Below are positions 1-11,300 of a stretch of 64,000 bases of DNA, piece after piece. The translations under genes and the position numbers were made by a program. Location: positions 1 to 64,000 of the forward strand of contig JAJGOT010000437.1 of NCBI GenBank assembly GCA_022457155.1. Reading direction: 5' to 3'. Below the pieces are notes generated by a model. It saw only the letters and a list, made by a program, of their open reading frames with translations, ran no database searches and was not told where the DNA came from. Positions within the stretch are counted from its first letter, which is position 1. Each line of letters begins with the position of its first letter. Source of the DNA: Cladopsammia gracilis (taxonomy: Eukaryota > Cnidaria > Anthozoa > Scleractinia > Dendrophylliidae).

Positions 1-1262
1 AATTATAAAGAGGTTCTGTTTAATAACAAGCAAATGTATCATACAATGAAAACAATCCGAAGCAATAACCATCAACTTGGAAGCTATGAGCTTAATAAAG
101 TGTCATTATCTTGCTTCGATGACAAGCGGTATATTCACGATAATGGTGTGACAAGTCACGCATATGGACATTATGCTATTAACAACTAAAATAATATTTC
201 TTTACATTTTGACATATCAGTATTCATTCATTTGGAAAAGATATTTGTTTCTTTTCAGAGAGTAAGGCATCTTCTCTAAACTTCACAAATGACTTTCACT
301 GAAAAGCTTCACAAATTAATAACTTTTCACTGAAACGTTTCACGATTGTGTAGTGAAAATGTGAAGCTTTTGATTGGTTGAGGGAAATCATACGACTGTC
401 TCATGACCTTGAAACGCAATATTATGACTCATTTTCCTGGGGGAACCCCCTATTGTATGACATCATCGACTTCCTGTGTTTCCGAGAATTATGTCACGCA
501 AAGGAAATCACGCAATGGAATAAACGCACCATTTGTTTTTATTAACATATAGTTTCATTTGATTTTTCTATATTTTTTAATCCAACAGATGGGAAGTAGT
601 TAAGACTTGGCTTGGTATCAGATCAGTTTTGCAAAACTGATCGTAACTGATTGTACTGATTGTAACTTCAGTGTCTGGTTTTATCAGATATTTTATCAGT
701 TGTTTTATCATCTGTTTTATCATCTGTTTTATCATCTGTTTTATCATCTGGTAAATTTATGGGGACATTTTCTATTGGTTAAAAATCTGATGACGCCTTT
801 CCTGAAAGTCAACAACTTCCTATGTTCGTCACAATTACGCACAAAATAACAAACGCACCATTTTGTTTTTATTAACATATAGTTTCATTTGATTTTTCTA
901 TATTTTTTAATCCAACAGATGGGAAGTAGTTAAGACTTGGCTTGGTATCAGATCAGTTTTGCAAAACTGATCTGGTGCCGCCAAGTCCTTAACTACTCAA
1001 AATTAGGTTAAGCCTCATCGGTAGGCATTCAAATGTTAATTTATTACCCAGGATATTTAATGAGTGAAACAGCTTTCAACAGCATCAGTTTAGTTTGTCC
1101 GGCGCTCTTGTTCCGAAGTTTTAATACGGTAAGTTTGACTTTGTCAATTTTCATTTGTATTTCGTTCCATGTTTCCACGGTTATCGCTCTGTTTCGACAC
1201 GCCCTGTACACTTGGTGGAACCTTTTAGGTCGATTTAGACATTATTTGACCTTTTGCTTATG
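1..1262. repeat. Left flank with a direct repeat, minisatellite and palindromes
   Basis: No gene is supported here. A segment of about 121 bp occurs at 522-642 and again at 851-972, nearly identical. Each copy ends in the perfect 22-bp palindrome centred on TTTTGCAAAA (621-642 and 951-972). Between them lies a short minisatellite of the unit TTTTATCATCTG, about five copies at roughly 695-755. At 275-375 there are inverted CTTCACA/TGTGAAG words. Beyond 1262 the sequence enters the inverted duplication. The rest of the stretch shows nothing I can identify. Confidence 0.6.
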
Positions 1263-1400
1263 ATACACAATTATACAATTTGTATGTTACGAGCGCTGAA
1301 AACTGTATTTTAACAGTCAGGTGTTTCGGGGATAACCCCTTCATCAGTGCTTGCATGTGTTCCCAGAGCCAAACGCTTATTTGAATTCCCAAATACTTTT
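1263..1400 (-). repeat. Repeat end with hammerhead-core-like motif (left copy)
   Basis: On the minus strand the sequence reads CTGATGA, a GGGG-TTAT-CCCC hairpin, then GAAAC (1347 down to 1323). This is the order of the conserved core of hammerhead ribozymes, which are known in Penelope-like elements and retrozymes. A three-base stem III (ACA with TGT) can be drawn after GAAAC, but I could not find a pairing stem I, so self-cleavage is not supported. The mirrored copy is at 62150-62246. The outer breakpoint of the duplication falls inside this repeat. Confidence 0.45.
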
Positions 1401-1450
1401 TTTAAGTGCTAAGCACACCAGTACTATAAATTCAAAATATTTATTTATTT

Positions 1451-1740
1451 TGAGTCAATTTGGACGGTGTTTTAGAGGTTATGGGAACGAAATCTAGAGG
1501 GTACATAGTACGTCCGAAACTGTCTCCTTTGCGGTCCGCACAATGGAACGATTACGTCATATGACGAAGTTTTTAAGTAATTTGTTATACGGCCGCCATC
1601 TTGGATCCGCCATCCTGGATTTGCAAAATTTTTTTTAAACCTCTTAAAAACCGTCCAAATTGACTCAAAATTATATATAATAAAAACCAATAAATAAACG
1701 CTAAATGACGTAAAAATGTAAACATTGTTTTCCTTCATTC
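1451..1740 (-). mobile_element. Old truncated piggyBac-MITE-family copy (left arm)
   Basis: The interior matches the intact TTAA-flanked MITEs at 13499-14067 and 54326-54921, including the paired GCCATCTTGG-type words and the CATATGACG segment. The CCCTATTCGG ends are missing. Instead an inverted repeat around GTCAATTTGGACGG (1455) and CCGTCCAAATTGAC (1650) brackets it. The mirrored copy at 61742-62060 shows it predates the duplication. The left copy has lost about 30 bases relative to the right. Confidence 0.6.
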
Positions 1741-1929
1741 ATTCAATCAATCGATTCGCATATAATTCACCGCAAATAAGCAGGTCTAATTAACATGAAA
1801 TCGCCGCTACTGAGAAATAACGAAAATAGAGATGATTTCAAACTGGCTTTTGTTTTTCACTTGAACATTTTACATAAAGTAAAACTTATTTTTTTTAGAA
1901 TAAAAGAAGGAAAAAGAACAGAAGCGTGT

Positions 1930-2000
1930 ATGCCCCTAACCCGAGTCGTTTGCTTCATAACTAATTTCCATATCCACTACACCAACAAGGGCTAGCTGAC
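1930..2000 (-). other. Degenerate tRNA-like sequence, SINE head candidate (left)
   Basis: On the minus strand TTGGTGTAGTGGATATG resembles a tRNA A-box region. The would-be B box (GGGTTAGGGGC) is poor and the cloverleaf does not close. It is more likely a relic of a tRNA-derived SINE than a functional tRNA. The mirror lies at 61486-61556. Confidence 0.25.
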
Positions 2001-2961
2001 AGGAATTGTAATTTTTTAACATATTTATAGTGTTCCCCATAACCATAAATGAGAGCTAACCGTTTTCAAGTCAATGCTTAACCCTAAACACTGCAGATCA
2101 GTGCTAAACTGAAGCTCTTTTCTCTCTGTTCTGTGTGTAAGTCAGTAATATAAAGAATGCTACTGTTAGGTAAATGGGGCCTATTTTACTCGCTTGCATG
2201 CGGTAATTTGATGTAAATTAGACCGGCTTATATGAGGTTAATTATATGCGAATTGGGTGCATGTGCATGGAGCCACCTTACTCGGATTATGGTTAGGTCC
2301 GGGAATAAACACGAAAGGTGAATCGAGAGCAAAAAGTAACGAAAAACCAGCAATAAGCACATACAATTGCAGAGAAGAATGTTCTTTCTTCCTTGAGATT
2401 AGGGCTTTCCGATTTAGCGGATTAAATCCGCGAAAGTGGAACTACAGTTTCTCCTGCAATGTTGTGAAGTCAGTTTGGTACTTTGAAATAGTATTACGAC
2501 CGGAAAACATTGGTTGTATGCTTTGGTGATATGGCCACTCATTTTAAAACAAAGTTTGTGTTTCGTTCGAAACACGAATAATCGAATCGCAGTTCGCATA
2601 ACCTAATATGGAATAAAAGAATGCGTAAATACAGAAGAGAATTGTTAACGCAGAAAACATAATTCGCAAAGAATAATCGAAAGCAAGGGCAACGAAAACA
2701 ACAGCGATGTTTTGCCGAACATAATTGAGAATACGTAAAAAACAATTCGTAACATCAAAAACACCAGTGTAACAGTAAAAAAAAAACCTTGGCAAACAGC
2801 ATAACTAAATCCCAAACATAATCTTGGCGATAATCACACCTCATAATACACAGGGGAACATTTGATTGACAGCAAAATTTGCGTCTTCGATCGACGTGTT
2901 TCAATGGGCGCGATTCCGGAATTGATGGTTTGCAACCATTCCCAAAGGAATTAACGAACAA

Positions 2962-3050
2962 AAGACATGGCGGCCATGTTGGATGACACAACAATAGAAG
3001 CCAATGAGAAATCTTTTGTTGACTGTCATCCAACATGGCCACCGTGACGT
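2962..3050. repeat. Short hairpin with ATGGCGGCCATGTTGGATGAC arms (left)
   Basis: GGCCATGTTGGATGACA at about 2973 is followed about 50 bases later by TGTCATCCAACATGGCC (about 3027). The element is about 85 bp and is present in both arms (right copy 60443-60527). The GGCGGCCAT core resembles a YY1 site. No target duplication is evident. Confidence 0.55.
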
Positions 3051-3634
3051 AAGATGCAAACCACCTATAGGCTGTCATTTCAGTTCGTGCTCCAAAGCAC
3101 GCTTCAATAATACATGTATTAATATCAGCGCCTTGTAAAACTATTCAAAGTACTGTTTGAAAACTGAGCAGTAGTAGCCGAGAATTTTACACCTGATAAA
3201 ACACTTGCTGCAATTTGTTTTTGAACGACTTCAAAAATAATTTATCTTTTTGGCGGGGTCGTGCTGAGTGGCAAGTTCATCCGCGGTGGAGGTTTTGAGT
3301 TATAACTGACACTACAAATTAACTAATAACAGAGAGTCATAAAAGTTTCTTTAACAGCAACGTATTGGTTGAACGAAGTTCGTTCTGAGTTATAAATCAT
3401 TCGAATCTTGTAGCCGCATAAATGCTAACAAATTTAAAAAACGTTCTCTGGTTAAAAAGTTTAGAATGTATGAGCTTTCGATTGCCAGTCTGCAATCTTT
3501 GACAAATGATAAAGAATGAAATGCGCAAACATGGAAATATATACGGTAAAAAGTGTGAAGTAGGAAAATACCGATAGAAACAATAAAAATACTTTTGGGG
3601 GAATAAAATGCTAATACAAAGTTTTTAAAAGAAT

Positions 3635-3768
3635 GGTATTTTCTTGGTGTTGCGGATGGTGTGATCACCAAATGACTTAAAACAAAAGATTCAAAAGACA
3701 CTGAACAATACCCACACCACAACATAAAAGCTAACCAACAATGGCTTCCGCAACACCAAGAAACACCC
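3635..3768. mobile_element. hAT-like 134-bp MITE, left arm only
   Basis: The ends are inverted: TCTTGGTGTTGCGGA near 3642 and TCCGCAACACCAAGA near 3747. It is flanked by the 8-bp direct repeat AAAAGAAT (3627-3634 and 3769-3776). At the same place the right arm reads one uninterrupted AAAAGAATT (about 59850-59860, reverse strand). An 8-bp target duplication fits the hAT superfamily. The insertion followed the duplication. Confidence 0.8.
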
Positions 3769-4046
3769 AAAAGAATTGAATATTACCTAGGTACTTGTTT
3801 CGAGTTATTGTCTGCTTCGCTTGTAACTGCGGTAGGCCAAGATTCCAGTGTTTCGTTACGCGAAAGTTTTCCTTGTCACTTAAACTTTTTACCGTATGTA
3901 TTTCCATGTTCGCCCTTTTTATTCATTATTCGTCAAAGAGTCCCTTTCCAGATATATCAACAACAATGGCTTAGCAGTCTACGAATATTCCATGAAACGA
4001 TTCAACACATAAGATTAACGTAGTAAGGGTTAGACAATGAACGCGA

Positions 4047-4150
4047 GTGTTCTATGGGATATAGCGCCTCGAGCATAGATAGAAGGCCACGAGGGCGTAG
4101 CCCAAGTGGCACTTATATCTAATGCGAGGCGCTATATCCCATAGGACACG
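4047..4150. repeat. Inverted repeat TATGGGATATAGCGCCTCG (left)
   Basis: Two 20-bp arms (near 4053 and 4124) enclose about 50 bases. A related single word occurs at 4227. The mirror is at 59483-59577. It is part of repeat family copy A and was present before the duplication. Confidence 0.6.
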
Positions 4151-6214
4151 ATGAGTCGTTATTTTACCCCACAATTTCCCTGGGCTTCAAAGCCCCCCGC
4201 CTCTTTACATAATTTAAGACAGTTTATGGGATATAGGGCCCACAAATACTGGGCACTGATTGGCTGAGTGGGTGTGACCATTTTGTAAAAAATGGATAAA
4301 AAGAACGAGGTATTGCAAACTGGCAATCGAATCCACATATTTAAAACTTTTTAACCAGAGAAGGTTTTTTAAGTTTGTAAATATGCCTTATCACCTGGTT
4401 ACTCGCCCATTTTTAAAGCATAAATATGCGTTGCTTTATTCGATGACATCTGGTCTGAAAGTCTATTTTTCCAAGCTAACAGCAGCTACGTTCATCTGAT
4501 AACAAAGAAGCAAAGCACTTAAATCGCTTTGTTTGTAACTTTTGTTTTACTACGGAAATAATTCAGTTATGCAAATATGTGTTGATCTTTATTCATGAAT
4601 ACACATGGTGTTTTGAATGAAGACGTAATCACACCTCCCTAAAAAAGTCACACCTTTGCACTTAAGTGTGCTTTTATGTGCACACACTCTAGAAGAATGA
4701 CATGAAAATCTAAGACTGAAGCTGCAGTTTTATGAGACTATTCGAGAAAGAGGTCTTTGCGAGCTCAAAGTTGCGCGCGCTCGGGTTGCCAAGCTGAAGA
4801 TTTAACGATAATGCACGAATGTTTCGGCGTGGTTTCGGCAGCGTCACATACTACAAAAGGCCTATTGTTTAATTCTTAAAGTGTGAATGCGAACCGGTAC
4901 AATAGACCATTTCTTGATACGGAGGTAAAAATAATCTCCTGAAAAAAGTTATACTGAAGATGACTGGTATGGTGGATAAAACGACTTTGACAAAAATCAC
5001 GGTGACGATTCAAAATCGTTTTCATGAAAAAAAAAAAATAGATTAATAAATAAATAAATAAAAATTGCCAATAATTTCATTGTCTGAACATTGAACCCCG
5101 CCTTCCCCCTGAGACTAATATCAAATCCCTCTCTAGGATTTTCAGATTGACATTATGGGTTTTTGCACTCCTGTGATAGGTTGATATTCTATTAATTATT
5201 AATGAGTTTTGAAATAAAATGAAAACGGTTTCCTCTGTTCTTCATTCCATTTGAAGACGAGAATCGAAGCAGAATTAAAGGTACGTAAGTTCTCTGTGTA
5301 AAAGATATTTTACAAAAAGTTCAAATAATCTAAGTCCAATCCAAAGTCTAGAGCTTTGCTGCATAGCAAAAAATACTACAGCTAATCTGTGAAGGATATA
5401 TTCGCGATTGGAAGTTAGACAATTCCGTACAGGTCATGAGAACAGTGAGCAGCAAGACAATGTCTACGTCTCCACTCATTTAAATCTTAGGCAGTTTAGA
5501 GCAATGATAAATATTAACCGCGACAAACAAAATGTTCCTGGCCGCGGAAAAGAACAATATAAATGCGCAAAGACGCGCAAAGGTAATTGCTTAATGAGGC
5601 ATGATGTCACTTCATTCGGGATTACTGTGAATGGAAGAAGTATTTTTTTTTTTAATTTGTTGTGGCTTTTCGCAAGTCAGAATTTATCCTTATGAAATAA
5701 CAAGATGTTAACGGTTCTTTATGGAAAAGTTAAAAAAAAAAACAAATTCGTTACTTCACGCTGGTGTACTCGTACTGTCTTGAATAGCAAAAGGATCTCG
5801 CCATATACCGTATATATGCCGATTTCTCGGCTTACTCTGTCAACGCAAGCCATACAGTAAAGGAAAGTTTTGTTTGATCATCAATTCAGCAGGAACAAAT
5901 GTTCTCATAATAACAAGCGGGTGTCTTTCCTTCTTCACATTGTACAAGACGATTCGCTAAAATCTTGATATAAAGCTATGTATTTTCCGCCGAACTTGAC
6001 GAAATGTGCTCTGTATTCCACACTCAAACTTAATTCCAAATCCAGACATCTTTTTTAAACCATTTTTTACGTTTGTTCGCTGAAATATTGCTTTCTAAAA
6101 TTTTAATGTTTAAATTTGATACTTTTCTCACGGCAGTATTTCAGACACTGACATCGTAAACCAGTACGTCAAAGATTTAAACGTTTTATTTTAACATTCG
6201 GCTGTCAGGTTTGT

Positions 6215-6600
6215 TGGTGCTCCAAAAACTCGCCTCAATAATAAAATTTACTTGTAGAAATATTTAAAGTATTGTTTGAAAAAGGAATTAAAAAAAAAAC
6301 ATTCCTCATTCGTCCCTACGAAAATTAAGGAAGTGCGCTTTTGAGCAAAGTGGAGAGTAGCATACAAAAAGAAACAAGTAGACTGATTGGCATTCCACAA
6401 ATGTGCCAAATGCACCAAATGCTTCTGCTTGTGGGCATGGCATCTTGTCTGCTCTCGAAAATGTTGTAAATTTAAAGTTATGAGGTGAAGATATTCTCCT
6501 GGAAAATGCTATAGCAAAGTTGATTGGTACGGTAGAAAAAGCGAGAAAGGGCAGCGAGTTGAGTGGAAAGCCTAAAAAAGATTGAACAAATGTGTGTCCT
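6215..6600. repeat. Dispersed repeat family, copy B (left arm)
   Basis: GGTGCTCCAAAAACTCGCC, AAAGTATTGTTTGAAAAAG, GCGCTTTTGAGCAAAG and the GGTACGGTAGAAAAAGCG block follow the order seen in copy C at 15408-15780. The 101-codon open frame across it is conserved between the arms, but the family similarity lies in DNA rather than in one reading frame. The mirror is at about 57015-57405. Confidence 0.5.
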
Positions 6601-7531
6601 GTAGTAGACAAATTTGTCGGTTTTAATTATCCGATTCCGATTTTGAAACAATCACTTATCACAAACTTTGCGCAGAAAAGCAATGTACTCCGCATTTAGG
6701 CCACTTTGAATAGAACATGAAAATTGTCTTTTTACTATCAAAGCACCTTGAACATATGCTCTGTGTTAATTCTCTTATCTGAAAGATTGGGCAAAACACG
6801 AATCTTCGTGCTTCTCAAAACCAAACTTTCTAGTTTAGTTAATGGGCCGAAATGCGCTATATTGTTCGAAATAAAGGTAAAGGCTTGATTTCGCCGTAAA
6901 CAGGCCCAGATATTGCTTGTTTTAAGGAAAATAACAATATATTTGTAAGGTGCTTGAAACAGGTTTGTCAACACTTCACTCCAGGACACCGCTGCGTTTG
7001 ATTTTAAAATATAAGTTATGATATCAAGATAACTGCACAACTAAATCGATATAGTGAGGTTAACACGGTTCGATAGGATTTTTGAAAATTGAATGACTTC
7101 AAACGCCAAAAGCCAAAAGAAATACGAAAGTCTGTAAAGAAATGATTCTTTGCTCAAACATCCATGATGTATTAAGGTATACACTTGAACAACAATTCCA
7201 TGTCGAAGTTTCCTTTCATCGGTGTCACCGTGGAAATGGGATCGTAAAAAAAATCGCCACAGATTATTAAAGCCGAGTGTTTTGGATCGCACTTTTATTA
7301 ATTTCAGAACGTCAGTTTTTAATTTCGATGCCTTTATCAAATTTCCGTTTCAATAAAGAAGAGAAAGGTAACAAAAATAATAAAAATTAAACGTCTTTAC
7401 CTGGATTCGAACGCGGGCAAGCGATTCCCGGTGTCGCTTGTTGAGAAAACGTGATTAAATCTTTAAATAGTTTAAACTTTTCTTGTTATGTTGAAAGATC
7501 CATATGAAATCCTTAGCTATAGATCGGTTTT

Positions 7532-7710
7532 AATAGACTATTTTGCTAATAATGTGTTCCCAGTGCATCTTGGGTAGTTCCAGTCCTTTGTGGAGGAAAA
7601 CGACCAGTTTGGCAGGTAATTTGAAATTTTAATTTTAGCCGTTTGCCCCCACAAAGGACTAGAACTACCCAAGATGCACTGGGAACACAACATTAGCAAA
7701 ATAGTCTATT
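7532..7710. mobile_element. Palindromic MITE, long arms (left)
   Basis: AATAGACTATTTTGCTAA starts the element and its complement ends it. The arms extend about 80 bp through CCCAGTGCATCTTGGGTAG and the CCACAAAGGACT words, with a short centre. It is found in both arms (right 55912-56090), so it predates the duplication. The DNA could fold into one long hairpin. The superfamily is unknown. Confidence 0.75.
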
Positions 7711-7918
7711 GCCATCAAAGGGCTCTAAACGCGAAGCGTCGGTTTATCCTATTGATAATGTAATGTCTTTTTCTGTGGACGAATATTCCTAATATATATT
7801 TCTTTGCATTTGGGGAAAAAAGGAACTACCGATAAACGTTGACAGCCCATGGAAGGATGGATAAAGGGAAGGAAGAAAGGAGATAAAGATACTATATCTC
7901 GTTCAAAGCTTTGCGTAT

Positions 7919-8058
7919 ACCTAATTCAATAAATGTTGCTTTGGTAATTGGGCATCGGCGTTTCCGCATACGGAACACAATGCAATGCTTTGCTTTAGTG
8001 ACCGCCAAACAACAACTGCCAAATGCCCAAAGCAACGTTAACCTTTATTGAATTAGGT
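7919..8058. mobile_element. 140-bp MITE with ACCTAATTCAATAAA ends (left)
   Basis: ACCTAATTCAATAAATGTTG opens the element and TTTATTGAATTAGGT closes it. The inner arms share GCTTTGG and GGGCAT words. It lies about 290 bases upstream of the secreted-protein start codon and is present in both arms. Confidence 0.65.
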
Positions 8059-8344
8059 TTATTCACGAGATAAGAAAGAATGGAGCACAATGTATTTTTA
8101 CATGCCGATTTCCGTAGTTTAATCAAAACAAGTCGCCAAACTTCACTTTAAGATGAAAAAAAAAAATGCTTTTTTTTTATCCCTAGTTCTGTATTGTGCA
8201 AAATTTGTTAACCATCTCGTTTTAACATCTCCACCAAAAATTACATGTGGTCCCTTTTACAAAATACTATTTTTTTTCTGCACATGTCAATCGACCTCTC
8301 TGTTTTTTGCCCAATTTATTTTAGGAGTCCTTGGTTTGTCAAAT

Positions 8345-11300
8345 ATGTTTTCAACGACAGTCTCCGTTATTGTTGCTGTTTCTTTCATTTCCTTTGTGAG
8401 CGGGCATGCCTTAGATCGCGAAGTTGCTAATAATGCAGCACTTAAGTGTGCTGGATCAAATTGGCGTGCAGTCGTTACTGATCCCAACAACGAGGATGAG
8501 CTGATGGAACAAACCTGCAAATGTTTAAAGGTAAGGCTTAATCTCAAGTAACTTTTGTTGGGTACGCTCTCTGTAGACAAGATGAACCAATTAAGACTCC
8601 TCAATGTTTTTATAAGAAAGGAAGGGGTGATATATTTTTGTCCAGCTGAAAATGAGCTGTCTTCGACATATTTATATTTTGTTCAAAACTTCAAAAGGAA
8701 GTTAACTGCGCGGGCACTCAATCAATAACATATTCATACGTTCCACAAAAGTCATTTTCAAAAGGCACTTTCCAGTTCCAAAATTGTTTTCTTGCAGCAA
8801 TTTAACAAAATTAAAACGTTTAGAGAAAAATGTTAATATGTAAAAACATTGACGTCCTCAGATCGGTGTTATGATAACACTTCTATCAATCAAATCGACT
8901 TTAATTTCATCATAAGTATATGTGGGAGCTTGTCTGTTCACCCAGCTCATGCAGTAAACTACACCCGTATCTCGGATTCTAAATGGATTAAACCCATATC
9001 TTCTAAATTTAGAATTACGGGTTCCACCCAAGTTAAATGATCATCTGTGCCAGCTCACATGACAATGGCTCCCATTATTATTATTCAGACCAATCATCGT
9101 TCAGAATAGAATGTGGCCAAACTAAAACCGTAATGGCGGACGAAGCTTCTCAGTGTCGGAGTTTGTTTATTATTTTCTCGGTCATGAAGCGTTTAAAGCC
9201 TGAATCTTTTATAGCGACGATTATTGACAGAAGAGGATCGAGAGGACAAGATATTTCATTGTCCTAAGACTGTGCCACTTAGATGCGGCTGATCAGCTAC
9301 AGAATTGCCTTCGCTGCACGACTGTCATGTGGAGGATGTAGGCGAAACTGCTGATTTTCAGCAGCATTCGGTGACTGCTCACGAAAATCGCCGAAGACAG
9401 GAACAAATAAAGTGGAGTGAGGTTAGAGATCGTGTTGTTGATGCAGCAATCGAGGACTCGTACTTTCTTTCCTCTGTTTGGTGCCACGAAACGGCAGCCC
9501 TTGTAATGAGATGCACATACCGAAAGCTTTTCGGTGCTTTGAGATGCAAGAAATCTCCACTCCAATCTCAATACTTACCATGTTCTGGATTTGTGGAAGG
9601 TACAGTATGTTAGCACGATAAGTGATTAAGCTTACGAAATAAATGAGATGAATATTCAACAAATATAATTAACCTTATTATTAATAATCACATAGGTGTG
9701 TCAGTTGAACCTGTATATACGTAATTCAGCCAGTTTACAAAATCGGAGTTTTATTTGCTATCTGACAGTGTATTATACCTATTAATCGAGCCACCACCTG
9801 TATTTAAGGGGACACTTTCTGAACTCCCAATTATATACAGGATCGGCTGAATTATTTTAATATACCTTCATTGTCTTGGAATTTGCTTTGGTAAATATTT
9901 AACAGTTATAGTACAAATTTGAAGTGCTATATTGCCGGATACTTAGCCGACGAGGCCGTTAAGGCCAATTTGGCTAAAATCAAGCGATATTGTGCAAGCT
10001 TGATCACTATAAAGTCTGTTTTATAACTCAACACATTGATAACAAATCACAATTTCTAGAAAAAATTCATTGAGAGATACAACCTTTTTTAAGTAAAAAG
10101 GCTTACAATTAAATTTTACCTTGTGCCATTTCTGACACAACAAGCTTCAAATGCCGAAAAATTTTGCCAATCTAACTCAGATTAATAAGCGTACACAATT
10201 TGAAGGGTGACCCGAATAAACTGACCCCGGTCTGTGGACCCCCTTTATGGACCAGCTCCACGGACTGCTTACGGACCGGTCCATGGACCACACCTACGGA
10301 CCCCTCTATGGACCACCCCCCAAAAGAGACAACAATTATAAATAAGCTGAAAGTGTTGACTTACCGGTTGTTAGGATACATGTAGTTCACTCGTGTCAGC
10401 GACCGTTATGCTTCGTAGATTTAACCAGATTTAACAGACTCGAGGTCAAACTTGAGTGCAAATTCATCACACATTGCCATATTTCCCTCTCCATGGCAAT
10501 GTGTGGAGGAAGACCGAAGTGCCTTGAAAATGACCAATAACTATTTTCTATTTGTGCTTTCTTTCCCTCCGCCATTTTTTCGGGCCAATCTCTCACGGGT
10601 TTATGAACTCATCCCAGGCTTCACAAAAATACAACACGATGCTCTCTCTTGTCTCATGGCAGCCATGAATAACCAGTAAGAATTGTTGTAATCACTTTTA
10701 TTCATTTGTTGTTTGTGTTGTTCCATGGAACAATTCCTTCTGTTCTTCTCAAATAGTAGTGCAAGATATTTTGAAAGTGCTTCCCCCACCACAACCAACA
10801 CCACCACCCCCCCCCCCCCCCCCCCACAGCCACCCCCTGAAACTAAACAAAGAATTTCATCAGAGCTATTACAAATAACTGAAGAGTATGAAGTGGTATC
10901 TACGGAGACTTCAAATAAAATAGTTACAAAAACATAAGTTTTGTTACAGTTTTTTTCTATGAAACACTTAAAAAGCCCATGTTCAGTATATTTGATGTGA
11001 TTATTTTTTGATTTAATGGGATAATAAACACAACACAACTTTCCACTGAATAACTTATATATTTACCAAAGCCAATTCAAGACAGTGAAGCTATATTAAA
11101 ATAATTCAGCCCATCCTGTATATAATTGGTAGTTCAGAAAGTGTCCACTTAAATACAGGTGGCCGCTCGATATAGGTATAATACAGATAGCAAATAAAAC
11201 TCGGCTAAATTTTTTGCAGGTTTAACTGACATAACTTACCTATGTAATTATTATTAGTAATTATTTGTTGCTTCCAATTTTAAGGGCTGCCGTTTCGTGG

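Larger units (their letters stand above)
3085..5215. repeat. Dispersed repeat family, copy A (left arm)
   Basis: The stretch starts near GTGCTCCAAAGCACGC, passes a CAAAGTACTGTTTGAAAAC block and ends near TTAATTATTAATGAGTTTTG. Divergent versions of these blocks in the same order occur at 6215-6600 and 15408-16278. This shows a dispersed non-coding family. It encloses a 20-bp inverted repeat TATGGGATATAGCGCCTCG at 4053 and 4126. No protein is recognisable. The mirror is at about 58430-60400. Confidence 0.5.

Noticed and set aside
2755..3078. Open frame on the minus strand conserved as 60411-60845 in the other arm
   Set aside because: Both are the same pre-duplication repeat DNA. The frame lengths differ by indels in homopolymers, and no domain is recognisable.
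5408..5695. 95-codon frame shared with 57929-58213
   Set aside because: Differences include non-conservative changes and a homopolymer indel. Conservation is explained by the arm duplication alone.
7395..7440. tRNA B-box-like word GTTCGAATCC on the minus strand (mirror near 56205)
   Set aside because: The T-stem does not pair and no A box or acceptor stem lies at the right distance.
8153..8344. Longer upstream start for the left secreted-protein gene, in frame with exon 1
   Set aside because: The upstream residues come from a poly-A/T-rich region and would bury the clear signal peptide at 8345. The mirrored copy does not keep the same upstream frame.
10601..11038. 145-codon minus-strand frame with glycine and valine runs
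   Set aside because: It is created by the C tract at about 10808-10826 inside the foldback element and has no coding signature.
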